A stretch of DNA of 64,000 bases. Origin: Paenibacillus silviterrae (GTDB taxonomy: Bacteria; Bacillota; Bacilli; Paenibacillales; NBRC-103111). Location of the stretch: the NCBI RefSeq assembly GCF_030167925.1, contig NZ_JASKUT010000002.1, positions 1,054,001 through 1,118,000 on the forward strand, in the 5' to 3' direction. The notes beneath the pieces were generated by a model, which did not search any database, was not told the DNA's origin, and saw only the letters and a list, made by a program, of their open reading frames with translations. Shown here one piece after another: positions 26,245 to 34,969 of this stretch (within the stretch, counting starts at the first letter, position 1; each line of letters opens with the position of its first letter). The position numbers and the translations under genes are program-made.

Positions 26245-26496
26245 TTAGCCTTCATTGTTTCGGACCATGAATTGCTTTAGGAGAGCCTGGATTTGTTCCA
26301 TGACCATTCGTTCTGAATCCGTTTTAACAAAGAAGCAGTGCCGGCTCCAGTCAAGAAGAAGAGCGGCCCCCCTTATATTTCCATTCTTTGCTTGCTCTGC
26401 AGCAGCCAGAACCTCCGTTTCGCTTGGTACTCTTTGATGTTTACGGTAAAAGCCAACCATTTTGGATACGGAATGATAATTGTACTTCATTGTCAT
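26245..26496 (-). CDS. Small hypothetical protein, 83 aa
   Basis: GGTGAT lies six bases before the ATG at 26496; a further in-frame ATG at 26517 has no ribosome site. MTMKYNYHSVSKMVGFYRKH, then two helices (SETEVLAAAEQAKNGNIRGA and ERMVMEQIQALLKQF) around LLLDWSRHCFFVKTD. Soluble, helical, basic at the N-terminus. No family recognised. Between the RMD1-like gene and the divergent carbonic anhydrase gene. Confidence 0.5.
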   Translation of the reverse strand: MTMKYNYHSVSKMVGFYRKHQRVPSETEVLAAAEQAKNGNIRGAALLLDWSRHCFFVKTDSERMVMEQIQALLKQFMVRNNEG

Positions 26497-26618
26497 AATG
26501 AGATCACCAGGACTCATTCTAGCACTATATCGCCAAAAGAGCCTTGTCTAATATATTCCATGAGACTATGCCCTGCAGAGGCCGTATAACTGACGAAATC
26601 GGATACATAATATAATCC

Positions 26619-27434
26619 ATGAAAAGAAAATATTGCACACTTATTACAGTCACGTCGCTTAGTCTCTTGTTCTTCGCTAGCCAGTCTGCAGCGGCCATTG
26701 CACCTGTAAGCCCGAGAGCGGAGGCTCCGCCTGCCACAAGGTGGTCTTATGAGGGGGTTACGGGACCTGCGCATTGGGGGAAATTAGACCCGGCCTTTGC
26801 CGTATGCGCTAATGGTAAAGAGCAATCTCCCATTTCCATTGATCCGCAAAAAGTAACCAAACTAAAAAACAAGGAGAGCATCCAATATCATTATCAACGC
26901 ACTTTGTTTACTGTAATGAATAACGGACATACCGTTCAGGCAAACGACCCGTCCGGCTCTAACTCGATTGTCCTGGAAGGGCAGCCTTATAAGCTGCTGC
27001 AGATGCATTTTCATAAGCCATCTGAGCATGAAATAAACCGAAAGCCGTATATGATGGAAGGGCACTTGGTTCATCAAAACGCGGAAGGAAAGCTTGCGGT
27101 GGTGGGTTTTCTGATTGAGGCAGGGAAAACAAACGAAGAGCTAGCGGAAATGTGGAATAAACTGCCGAAGCAGCAAACGGAATCCGATATCAAACTCGAG
27201 CGAGAGATCGACTTGAGCCGCCTGCTTCCTGAGGATCGGACGAGCTATCTATATAACGGATCCTTAACCACTCCTCCTTGCACGGAGGGGGTGAGATGGA
27301 TCTTATTAAAGCAGCCGATTCAAATGTCAAAAGAACAAATTGAGGCCTTCGGTGCAATTTTCCCGGACAATCATAGACCCGTCCAGCCTCTGAATCAAAG
27401 AAAAGTGATAGAGAACGAAGCAAATCGGAAGTGA
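26619..27434 (+). CDS. Secreted alpha-carbonic anhydrase
   Basis: 271 aa with a signal peptide (MKRKYCTLITVTSLSLLFF, cleavage near SAAA). Alpha-class hallmarks: HWGKLDP, EQSPISI, the zinc ligands in LQMHFHKPSEHEI (two His) and GHLVHQN (third His), and the TTPPCTEGVRW stretch. C in FAVCANGKEQ and C in PPCTEG are placed for the usual disulphide. The enzyme hydrates CO2 outside the membrane. No clear ribosome site precedes the ATG; instead TATAAT lies two bases upstream, so a very short leader or a weakly translated message is possible. A terminator follows 13 bases after the stop. Confidence 0.93.
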   Translation: MKRKYCTLITVTSLSLLFFASQSAAAIAPVSPRAEAPPATRWSYEGVTGPAHWGKLDPAFAVCANGKEQSPISIDPQKVTKLKNKESIQYHYQRTLFTVMNNGHTVQANDPSGSNSIVLEGQPYKLLQMHFHKPSEHEINRKPYMMEGHLVHQNAEGKLAVVGFLIEAGKTNEELAEMWNKLPKQQTESDIKLEREIDLSRLLPEDRTSYLYNGSLTTPPCTEGVRWILLKQPIQMSKEQIEAFGAIFPDNHRPVQPLNQRKVIENEANRK

Positions 27435-27447
27435 AATAGATAACTGC

Positions 27448-27479
27448 GAAAGCCAGCCGTGATGGCCGGCTTTCTTTTT
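27448..27479 (+). terminator. Terminator of the carbonic anhydrase gene
   Basis: GAAAGCCAGCC gtgat GGCCGGCTTTC with one A-C mismatch, followed by TTTTT. Confidence 0.88.
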
Positions 27480-27567
27480 GTGCTATGGTTCCCCGGTTAG
27501 GGCACAAGTATGGTTCCCTGAATATATGGCAAGACTTCAAGGTAAAACCCTTAAAGGATATGACACC

Positions 27568-28080
27568 ATGTATTTACTCGTTGTCTTGTTGGTTTATTGC
27601 CTATTCGCCAAGATGTTCATTGATTGGAAACGGTGGAGGGAGTTCTACCCTACCATTCAGTTTTATATCATTTGCAACCTGCTGTATAACCTTATCTTCT
27701 ATCAGCATACGCTTTGGGCTTATAAGGCTGTCACCGTCAGGTGGTTAAATCATACGCTCATTGATATCGCATTTTCATTCTTCATTGTCCCGGTTGTTCT
27801 CATGATCTACCTTCAGTATTATCCCAAAGGAAGTAAACAATTTTTTTATGTATCGATGTGGGTAGCCTATTTCACCTTTATAGAATATCTCTTTTATCTT
27901 AAGGGACTTTTTATCTTTGCTAACGGTTGGAATATCGGTTGGTCTACGGTGTTTAATATCATTACCTTTAGCATCATCCGCATTCATCATCGGAACACGC
28001 TTCGCGGATTGATCATATCCGTTCCGATCGTTGTTATCCTTTTATTTCTGTTCCACCCAACCATACACGAATTAAAATAA
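27568..28080 (+). CDS. CBO0543-type membrane protein
   Basis: 170 aa from the ATG at 27568, preceded by AAAGGA nine bases upstream; the frame is open to 27478 but begins within the terminator of the previous gene. About five membrane segments. MYLLVVLLVYCLFAKMFIDW, then YPTIQFYIICNLLYNLIFYQ, which is the recognisable pattern of the CBO0543 family, common in several slightly diverged copies in Bacillales and clostridia. Function unknown. A 29-codon membrane-protein gene follows 19 bases later. Confidence 0.75.
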   Translation: MYLLVVLLVYCLFAKMFIDWKRWREFYPTIQFYIICNLLYNLIFYQHTLWAYKAVTVRWLNHTLIDIAFSFFIVPVVLMIYLQYYPKGSKQFFYVSMWVAYFTFIEYLFYLKGLFIFANGWNIGWSTVFNIITFSIIRIHHRNTLRGLIISVPIVVILLFLFHPTIHELK

Positions 28081-28099
28081 AAGGGAGTGAAGCCGGCGA

Positions 28100-28189
28100 A
28101 TGGAGATATTGTCCACTCCATTGTTCTTTATTCTCTTATTTAGCACCTATCTGGCGATGGGCTTTTACCTATGGAGTCGGAGAAAGTAA
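28100..28189 (+). CDS. 29-aa single-span membrane protein
   Basis: ATG at 28100 with AAGGGAGTG ten bases upstream. The whole protein is one hydrophobic helix (TPLFFILLFSTYLAMGFYLW) ending in SRRK, the positive-inside pattern of a small single-span protein. It lies 19 bases after the CBO0543-type gene and is probably co-transcribed, perhaps as a small partner of that protein. Unannotated small membrane proteins like this are easily missed; expression is not shown. Confidence 0.55.
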   Translation: MEILSTPLFFILLFSTYLAMGFYLWSRRK

Positions 28190-28207
28190 TGTGTAGATCT
28201 AAGAATG

Positions 28208-28756
28208 TCACGCATGCGGGGAACCTGACGGGACAAAGAACGGCGGAACCCGAATCCATCCTCGTTTACGCATCACTTGCTTTAATTTCCCGGAGAAAGT
28301 AACCTTCTCGGTCTGGAACTCGAGAAACATGACACCTACATCCGTACGAATCGATTGGGTGACGATTGTGGCGGCTTGCATGATCAGGCTTGCGATTTTC
28401 AATGATAGTTCGTTAGCAATGACATCATCCGTTAATTTGGCGCCAAGCGGCACATCACGCGGTTCTGAATGAGGCAAATCTTCAGGCGAGGGAGGCAAGG
28501 ATATCCCTTCCTTCAGCAAAAATTTATGGAGCCGTTCTCTCTGACTGTTTCCAAGCTGCAAATCTTCTTCAAGCAAAGACTTTAATTCACGATCTGTAGT
28601 GGTGTTGATACCGTATTGTACGGAAGTTTTGGCTAATTCAAGTCCTGCCAGATAAATCCAAGACCCCATCACTTCCCCGGCATGAAGCGGCTGGTCGTCT
28701 TTTTCATCTACCAATGCTTTTATAGTATCGATTGTTGTTTCAAGGATATTTGTCAA
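28208..28756 (-). CDS. DUF3231 family protein
   Basis: 182 aa starting at TTG 28756, eight bases after AGGGAGG; an upstream in-frame TTG at 28786 would include the ribosome site in the coding sequence. All-helical ferritin-like DUF3231 repeat: GEVMGSWIYLAGLELAKTSV, ELKSLLEEDLQLGNSQRERL, then EGISLPPSPE and a final FSGKLKQVMRKRGWIRVPPF, the usual family end. Many relatives are twice this length with two such repeats; this is a one-and-a-half copy. Family function is unknown; several members are expressed in sporulation. Faces the small membrane-protein gene end to end. Confidence 0.8.
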   Translation of the reverse strand: MTNILETTIDTIKALVDEKDDQPLHAGEVMGSWIYLAGLELAKTSVQYGINTTTDRELKSLLEEDLQLGNSQRERLHKFLLKEGISLPPSPEDLPHSEPRDVPLGAKLTDDVIANELSLKIASLIMQAATIVTQSIRTDVGVMFLEFQTEKVTFSGKLKQVMRKRGWIRVPPFFVPSGSPHA

Positions 28757-28933
28757 TTGATTAGCCTCCCTAGATTGGTAATTCAATGATATTGTTTTGC
28801 GTCATGTGTTTTGCTATTCAATTATTTTACACCGAAATCGAGCAGGGAATGTACGGCTGACAAATACCCTTAAAAAGCAACCGATGGAATAAATCAAAGG
28901 GCACGCTTAGCGCTGCCTTCATTCCTCATCCTC

Positions 28934-30031
28934 TCACAAATACCTGGAGATATACCGTACCATTTCCGTAGGGAATTTGTTTAAATCCGTAATATTCAAA
29001 AATCGTCCGTCCCCGTATATACTGCCGAGGATCTCCTTGTCTTGACCTATGGCAGCAGCCACAAAACGTACACCTTTTCGTTCAAATTCCGCCATAGTTT
29101 GCTTCATGTCTTGAGCAGCAGCCTCCCCGGTATAGGACTCCATGGCTTTCGGTTGACCATCACTGATACTGATGAGCAGCTTTGTCTGTCCTTCGGCTCC
29201 CGCCAATCTGTCAGCCATGATCCGAAGTGCCATTCCGTCCCGATTGTTGTTTCTGGCACTTATCCCCATTAACCGATACCGATCCCGGCGATCCGGTTTC
29301 GCAAAATCCGCGTAGGAAAAAATCGACATCTGCTCCAGCCGAGATACATCCGCTGTATCACCGGAAATAAGAACCGGAATATCACATAACATGCAAAATT
29401 CATAAATTGCGATTGCAGCTCGCTTCGCAGCTTCCAGCCTTCCCGCAGCTATCATAGATTTGGATTCATCGACTCGAACACCCACAACCAAAGAGGGAGA
29501 GTCCGACGGCGGAAGCTTCCTGGAAAAATATCTGAAGTCCAAATAGCCCAGACTTTCGGCTCTAAATTGATTGCCATAATAGTGACGGCCTGCAAAGTCC
29601 GTAGAGATTTCATGCTCAAGGAGCGGCATGGTTTTACGGGCGATTTCTCTTATCACGGGCAGAAGATTCTTGCTCATGCTTTCAAACTCTTTTTGATTTT
29701 CCGGCGTATAATCCGGACGGTGAACGATAAGCTTTACGTTGTTATGAATCGAATGAGCGACAATTTCTCTTGCTTCCTTGTTCAACTGCTTTCGGAATGC
29801 CTTTTCATTCTGATTGTTTTGGGGCTCTTTGTTATATTGTTCAGTAGACACAGCGAACGAAACATGGTCGCCAAACTCACTTCGTATCCCCTCTTCAGAC
29901 TTATCAAAATGGATACTTTGGTTGCTGGAGTTCTCGCCACTCTCGGTAGACTTTACTAGCGCGATCCCCTCCACGTTGTCATCCGTTTGTGCCTCTTTAT
30001 ATTCAAGCTCTTCCGAAGTGGTTACAGCCAT
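28934..30031 (-). CDS. VWA-domain protein partnered with the MoxR-like ATPase
   Basis: 365 aa. N-terminal 75 residues are acidic and low in complexity; residues about 80-170 form a helical region (NLLPVIREIARKTMPLLEHE), and 175-365 a von Willebrand A domain with a MIDAS motif DESKSM (DxSxS), a central SGDTADV segment and SISDGQPKAM. The layout recalls CobT/NorD-like partners of MoxR ATPases, though shorter. ATG at 30031 overlaps the end of the ATPase gene by ten bases without a good ribosome site, so it is probably translationally coupled, or reached by frameshift at the A9 run at 30048-30056 (see findings). MoxR/VWA pairs act as chaperone-like machines inserting cofactors or assembling complexes; the target is unknown. 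Confidence 0.8.
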   Translation of the reverse strand: MAVTTSEELEYKEAQTDDNVEGIALVKSTESGENSSNQSIHFDKSEEGIRSEFGDHVSFAVSTEQYNKEPQNNQNEKAFRKQLNKEAREIVAHSIHNNVKLIVHRPDYTPENQKEFESMSKNLLPVIREIARKTMPLLEHEISTDFAGRHYYGNQFRAESLGYLDFRYFSRKLPPSDSPSLVVGVRVDESKSMIAAGRLEAAKRAAIAIYEFCMLCDIPVLISGDTADVSRLEQMSIFSYADFAKPDRRDRYRLMGISARNNNRDGMALRIMADRLAGAEGQTKLLISISDGQPKAMESYTGEAAAQDMKQTMAEFERKGVRFVAAAIGQDKEILGSIYGDGRFLNITDLNKFPTEMVRYISRYL

Positions 30032-31011
30032 CGTCCCGAGAATTCGTTTTTTTTTAATTCAGCGTCCAGTTCATCCAGTTTTGTCATCAGTCCGCGAGAT
30101 TGAATGGCTTCTTCCAACATCTTGATTTCTTCCGGATCCGTAGTGATTTTGTAGATTACTTTATGATACAGAGAGTCTTTCACGGGAATCCCTGCAGAGA
30201 CGGCATCCGTCCAGTAGAAAAAGGAACGCATCCCCGCCACACCTTTGATCGCATTGGCTTTGGCTGTCTGATCCAGAACGATGATGGTGTCGGCCAATAT
30301 TCCCAAAACGGTCTGATCCTGAAATCCCACTTTCGCGATCGCACGTTCGATCATGACCTCCTTCGTCGGCATATCCATCTTTTCTGTGTGTTGGATTCGG
30401 TCACGCAGTGCTTCATTTAAGGGTCTGGTCCCTGAATAATTGCGATTTGTCGTAACCACGACAACGAAATCGGGATGTCTGCGGATGATTTCCGTGGGAA
30501 GATTGATACTGCCGTCAGGTTCCAGTGCGGAGTTAAGAGCCATAAGAACAGCTGCATCGCGGATGACGGTGGGCTCCTGGATCTCCAAAAGGTACCCGTT
30601 CTGATAGGCTCTTACGATCTCGGACGGATAGAACCGATACTCCACCGGAGATGGTTCCGATTCATCAGACGCTTCATTATTATCCGATGTGATGACCGGA
30701 AGAATCGCACCTATCACATCAGATTTGTCCATATCGGCAAAGCAAGTTACTTTCGTATACGGCAATCCGAACTCTGCCGATAACGCCTTCGCCAATTGTG
30801 TTTTCCCTGACCCTGCATCACCTTCCAGTAAAATTGTTGAGATTTTTATCTCCCCTTTGTTCCAATTACGTTTCACCTCTTCACAAATTCGCTTCTCTGC
30901 AGCACTAACTTTATGAGTAGAAGGCTTTTTCCACACTAGAGCTTGTTCCGTCTCTGACAATTGTCTACCCGGAGATAAAAGATAGGGTTTGTTCTCATTC
31001 ACAGTGCTCAC
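30022..31011 (-). CDS. MoxR-like AAA+ ATPase
   Basis: 329 aa. Walker A GDAGSGKT (about 64-71), Walker B-like LLEIQEPTVI, sensor 1 VVVTTNRNYSGTRPLNEAL, arginine-rich LRDRIQH. The Walker B has E-P instead of the usual D-E, an oddity seen in some MoxR relatives. Start taken as GTG at 31011 after AAGGGAAGG; a second GTG four codons later is equally possible. It ends ten bases inside the VWA gene. Lies 16 bases after the DUF6530 gene: the three genes form one operon. Expected role: ATP-driven remodelling of a partner selected by the VWA protein. Confidence 0.87.
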   Translation of the reverse strand: MSTVNENKPYLLSPGRQLSETEQALVWKKPSTHKVSAAEKRICEEVKRNWNKGEIKISTILLEGDAGSGKTQLAKALSAEFGLPYTKVTCFADMDKSDVIGAILPVITSDNNEASDESEPSPVEYRFYPSEIVRAYQNGYLLEIQEPTVIRDAAVLMALNSALEPDGSINLPTEIIRRHPDFVVVVTTNRNYSGTRPLNEALRDRIQHTEKMDMPTKEVMIERAIAKVGFQDQTVLGILADTIIVLDQTAKANAIKGVAGMRSFFYWTDAVSAGIPVKDSLYHKVIYKITTDPEEIKMLEEAIQSRGLMTKLDELDAELKKNEFSGRWL

Positions 31012-31027
31012 CGCCTTCCCTTATTAT

Positions 31028-31507
31028 TTAATATCCCAGTTCCTTCAAAATCCCGGACAGCGTACGCAATCTCTCACCGATCATTTCTCCGTCATCGCTT
31101 AAAGCCTGGTGAAACAACCGAATATCCTCGCGAATCTTTTCATTTTCTGTACAAATCGATACGTTCATGGCTCCCCCTTGAATACCGATGCGATCAATGG
31201 CAGGCTTCTCAGGATTGTAAAGATGCTCATAAATATACGCTTCCTGAAAATATTCCAAAGATCTGCAAATCAGTATGGATAGATCAAGAACACGGTGGAG
31301 TGGCATTTCCTCAGCTTGTTCAGACCACTTCTCGTCGGTACATCTCCAGATCCTCGCAGATAGTTCAGCCTTTCCTCTGCCGTTCCCCGTCGTTAAACCT
31401 AAGGAAAGACCTTTCGCATCGGAGTGACCTGTATGACGTCCGTCGATCTCATGATAGTTATCCGTAATAACAACGGGCTTATGGTTGTGTATTGATTGTA
31501 TCTTCAT
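31028..31507 (-). CDS. DUF6530 family protein
   Basis: 159 aa from ATG 31507 with GGAGGGG five bases upstream (an in-frame ATG at 31531 would include it). Recognisable DUF6530 features: HKPVVITDNYHEIDGRHTGH, SDAKGLSLGL, IWRCTDEKWSEQAEEMPLHR, LDLSILICRSL, AIDRIGIQGGAMNVSICTEN. Soluble, no known function. First gene of an operon with a MoxR-like ATPase and a VWA protein; conserved linkage would mark it as substrate, adaptor or third component. Confidence 0.78.
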   Translation of the reverse strand: MKIQSIHNHKPVVITDNYHEIDGRHTGHSDAKGLSLGLTTGNGRGKAELSARIWRCTDEKWSEQAEEMPLHRVLDLSILICRSLEYFQEAYIYEHLYNPEKPAIDRIGIQGGAMNVSICTENEKIREDIRLFHQALSDDGEMIGERLRTLSGILKELGY

Positions 31508-31637
31508 CGTTTCCCCTCCGTGAATGTCCATAGATTATAAAACAAAGTCATTTCAATAGACATTATATATTTTTGTTTATTTATTAGCAATCATTAATAT
31601 ATTTCGTTTGTTTTTAGATAAAAATTGGTATAATAAG

Positions 31638-31687
31638 AAAAAAGAAAAAGCCTCCCGCAGCAACGCAATTCGTTGCTGTGGGAAGCT
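31638..31687 (-). terminator. Terminator of the exopolysaccharide-like operon
   Basis: Minus strand: AGCTTCCCACAGCAACG, loop AATTG, CGTTGCTGCGGGAGGCT with two weak pairs, then TTTTTCTTTTTT. It lies 38 bases after the stop of the glycosidase-like gene. Confidence 0.9.
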
Positions 31688-31725
31688 AAAGTCTAATCTT
31701 CCTATAGATTATTGGAGCCGATCCA

Positions 31726-34700
31726 TTATCTCAACGACTGAAAATACTGTCCAATCGTGTGAAACCCATCCTTATAGCGTTCCTGATATGTCGGCTGGCT
31801 CCAGGTTTTCCATGGCATGGTCCAAGGAGCACGGATCCCTTGCTCCGGCAGACTGCCGAGCAACGCCCCGTCCCGACCCAGGGCCAATATGGATACCGCT
31901 ATGCCCTCCGACCGCACTGTTCGAAGCATGTCCCTCCCCAAGCTGACGTTAAAGCTGCGCGGGTCGTCGATGACCGTGCCTTGGGTTGGATCCGATACAA
32001 GCAGGCGGCCCCATGGAATTCGGACCGATAAGCGGTTTCCTTCCGAGTGCCAATGATTGGCCGAGTTCGTAAGCGGTCCGTACTTCAGCTTGCTCGACTC
32101 CCCGTACTGCGCCTCGATGCGGCTTCCGTCCTGTCTCACGCGCTTCTTCTGAATCTCCGTTCGCATGACCTCGAAGTGTCCTTCTTCTGCCGCCTGAGAA
32201 GCATAACGTCCTGCCGTCATGTTGTAGGAAGGTATGACCTGAAGCATCCCTGTATCTGTGCCGCTCAGCACCAACTGAAACTCCATGCCCGATGGAGCCG
32301 TCTCCGGCCGGTTCGGCGCATATTTGTGCTCGCCGCGAACGCGGTCATACGTATCCAGTCCGATGCGCAGCTCATGCTTCGCCGGGTCGAACGTCTCCTG
32401 AAGCTTCAGATCTATATAAAGATACGACGCGTCAGATCGAAGCTCCACTCGCTGCACTATTCCTTGCTTAGCTTCCGCAATAGCGCCGGGAACGGTTGGC
32501 TTCACCGATTCCATAGCTACCAGCCCGTAATTTTGCTCCGGGTCGATCGCGTTATGCCACAGCACGTGCCGATCGTACGGGATCATATACGGCTCGGTTA
32601 CCCATGTTTTCTTTGCCCACTCGTCAAGCCACTCAAAAACTACACCACCAGCATAGCCTTCCCGCCGGATTGCCTTCAGCATGCGAACGATGCCTTGCCC
32701 CTGCTGCTCCTCGGTCATACCGCCATGGTTATAGCCGTCAGGGTTGGTATGTGCATTGCCCATGCCGGTAGCAAGTCCGAATTCCGCCACAAGCGCCGGA
32801 TATTCCTGATGCACGCTCATGAATTCCTGCAGGTAGCCGCCATAGCGAAGCCGTCCCTCTTCGTCGTGATAAGCATCGTACGCGATTTCATTGTTCATGA
32901 AATCCGGATAATTCGGATAGATGTGGTAAGCTCCGAACAGCCCGGCCTTCATCTTCGGCCCATGCTTCAAATGCCGGATATCGACCGTCGCACTGTCGTT
33001 AAACTCCTGCGACTTTATCCCCTGCTCGTTCCACTCCGACGTATGCTCGATGGGATCCAGTGTCGGCCAATTCACTACGGCTACAGGGTGCTGCCAGCCA
33101 TACTTCTTCTCCTCGTAAGTGAGCGCATAATCTGCGCTGGCGGCTAGCCATGCTTCCGTTGGACTCGCTCCGGAGGTCGTCAAGTAATCCCCCTGGAAGG
33201 AATATCCCGGATTGAGCTTATCCGTCGCCTTCACTTCCTCCGGCTCCAGCTCGCGCCCCACCAGATAGCCTAGCACATATGACGAGACATCGCTCCGATA
33301 TTCGCCGTAGGCCCTGCCTTGCCGCGGCGGGATAGAAGCTTGTCCGTGAATGGCATCGATAACACGCTCCATCTCTAACCGATACTCCGTCATATAGGCA
33401 GTCGACAAATAGTTATGGTTCTCCGGGTTCTCTTCCGGCCAAATTTCCTGCAATAGCCAGATCTTCCGCTCCGGATGCAGTCCGTTATAGCGTTCCAACG
33501 CCTGATAGAACGGCGGAGGCAGCAGCGTATAGACGCGAATGGAGTTAGCATGCAGCTCCCCCATACCCTCCAGCCACCGGTAATATGTCGCTTCATCCTG
33601 CGGGAACTCCGTAAACCACTTACCGGGCAGCGCTGCTCCCAGATTGACACCCGTTACGAACATGTCGGACCATGTACCTCCAGTGAACGTCTGAAGCATA
33701 CGTCCCTGCGTCCGCGAAACGAGCTTGGCGCCCTGCGATACATCCGGAGCCGAAGCGGCTGCCGGATTATGGCTTGACTTGCGCTGCTCCGCGTCGGCGA
33801 GGATACCGTCCATGAGTCCCACATAGCTGTGCCAGAAGAAGGAATTTTCGTTGCCCAGCGTATCGCGTGTAAACCAGCGCTTCAGCTTGGAGAGTCCCGC
33901 ATAGTGATAATAGTTCGGAACAGCCGAATGGTCGGCATAATCACCTGCAAAATAATACGTCGCATTCGCTCCGATCGCACTGCGCACGACGGCTGGAAAC
34001 CTAAGCGGAATACCCTGTTCGGCCAGCTTCCTTGCGCCAGCCTCAGTCGCATCAAGCAGGTACTCCGCCAACACCTTGCCGCCGCTCATGGGCTCAGTGA
34101 TATCGAACCAGTAATTATAGTAGTGGGACCCGGTCAGGCCGGTCAGCTTGCTGCCTTCTTCTGTCCACACATACTGGCTCCCCGCCGTGCTTATGTCTTT
34201 GCCCATCTCCAGTACCACAATATCGTCCTGTTCCCCTACGAAGAGAAAGCCGGGACCTTCAAAGCCCCATTTTTCTCCATGTTTACGCTCATACGAGGCT
34301 ATCGCCCAATTCGGCACCTCACCGCCCGGCTTCAGGTCGGGGATGTAGCGGCCCATCCAACCGCTCCAGCGGACGCGCAGCAGCTCGTACATTTGCTCCC
34401 GTTCCGGATCCGTCGTCGGACTGCCGAACGCATTGAATTCGGCTATGAAGGTAACCGGCTTCTTCGAGGACAGAAAGGCTCGGAACGCGGCCACATCCTC
34501 CTTCGTGACCCCGCCGTATAAGCTCTTGGAGCGGTTGCCTTCCGGATTGTGCCCGAAGAACTCCTCTTCATAGACACCATAGGCATCCGTCATATAGAGT
34601 AGATCCGTTGACGCCAGACCTTGGGTGTCAGGTAAGGGTCGAACCTCATATTGCCTGTCCGCCCGCGGATGGAAACCGTAATAGTCCTGTTCGTAGCTGA

Positions 34701-34914
34701 ACTTGCCCCCCTCCGCCTTGGTGAGCTTCCGATGGTTCAACAGCCACATCAATCCCTTATGCTCCCTATAAGAAGTGTCTGGGACCGTCTTATCATATAT
34801 CGTCACCACCAGTGACCTCTCCTCTTGAATCATCCAAACGATCCAAGGCAGCGCGATCAGCAGCAGCAAGCTTACCGCCGCCCATAACGGGCGCGGGAGC
34901 CTTTTTCTTCTCAA
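31726..34914 (-). CDS. Membrane-anchored glycoside hydrolase-like protein
   Basis: 1062 aa from TTG 34914, seven bases after AAGGAGG. One N-terminal anchor (PLWAAVSLLLLIALPWIVWM, about 9-28). Residues 35-400 form an alpha/beta region with repeated Tyr/Trp-rich strands; about 410-850 looks like a TIM barrel of the cellulase/GH2 type (DMFVTGVNLGAALPGKW, SIRVYTLLPPPF, GYLVGRELEPEE as candidate acid/base, YPALVAEFGLATG as candidate nucleophile, GGVVFEWLDEWAKKTW); about 850-1040 is a beta carbohydrate-binding-like domain (YLYIDLKLQETFDP). Last gene of the four-gene operon, 55 bases after the glycosyltransferase. A processing hydrolase for the polymer made by that transferase is the simplest reading. 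Confidence 0.75.
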   Translation of the reverse strand: MRRKRLPRPLWAAVSLLLLIALPWIVWMIQEERSLVVTIYDKTVPDTSYREHKGLMWLLNHRKLTKAEGGKFSYEQDYYGFHPRADRQYEVRPLPDTQGLASTDLLYMTDAYGVYEEEFFGHNPEGNRSKSLYGGVTKEDVAAFRAFLSSKKPVTFIAEFNAFGSPTTDPEREQMYELLRVRWSGWMGRYIPDLKPGGEVPNWAIASYERKHGEKWGFEGPGFLFVGEQDDIVVLEMGKDISTAGSQYVWTEEGSKLTGLTGSHYYNYWFDITEPMSGGKVLAEYLLDATEAGARKLAEQGIPLRFPAVVRSAIGANATYYFAGDYADHSAVPNYYHYAGLSKLKRWFTRDTLGNENSFFWHSYVGLMDGILADAEQRKSSHNPAAASAPDVSQGAKLVSRTQGRMLQTFTGGTWSDMFVTGVNLGAALPGKWFTEFPQDEATYYRWLEGMGELHANSIRVYTLLPPPFYQALERYNGLHPERKIWLLQEIWPEENPENHNYLSTAYMTEYRLEMERVIDAIHGQASIPPRQGRAYGEYRSDVSSYVLGYLVGRELEPEEVKATDKLNPGYSFQGDYLTTSGASPTEAWLAASADYALTYEEKKYGWQHPVAVVNWPTLDPIEHTSEWNEQGIKSQEFNDSATVDIRHLKHGPKMKAGLFGAYHIYPNYPDFMNNEIAYDAYHDEEGRLRYGGYLQEFMSVHQEYPALVAEFGLATGMGNAHTNPDGYNHGGMTEEQQGQGIVRMLKAIRREGYAGGVVFEWLDEWAKKTWVTEPYMIPYDRHVLWHNAIDPEQNYGLVAMESVKPTVPGAIAEAKQGIVQRVELRSDASYLYIDLKLQETFDPAKHELRIGLDTYDRVRGEHKYAPNRPETAPSGMEFQLVLSGTDTGMLQVIPSYNMTAGRYASQAAEEGHFEVMRTEIQKKRVRQDGSRIEAQYGESSKLKYGPLTNSANHWHSEGNRLSVRIPWGRLLVSDPTQGTVIDDPRSFNVSLGRDMLRTVRSEGIAVSILALGRDGALLGSLPEQGIRAPWTMPWKTWSQPTYQERYKDGFHTIGQYFQSLR

Positions 34915-34969
34915 AAGCGCGCCTCCTTCTTGCAGTTATTGTGTTTGTAAGCTTGGGAGCCGCGATCCA

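Noticed and set aside
26606..26621. Leaderless carbonic anhydrase transcript
   Set aside because: TATAAT two bases before ATG would place transcription start inside the coding sequence and no -35 lies at 16-18 bases; left only as a remark in the gene entry.
32047..33147. 366-codon plus-strand frame opposite the glycosidase-like gene
   Set aside because: It mirrors a real, domain-bearing minus-strand gene with a ribosome site; its own translation has no family features and no ribosome site.
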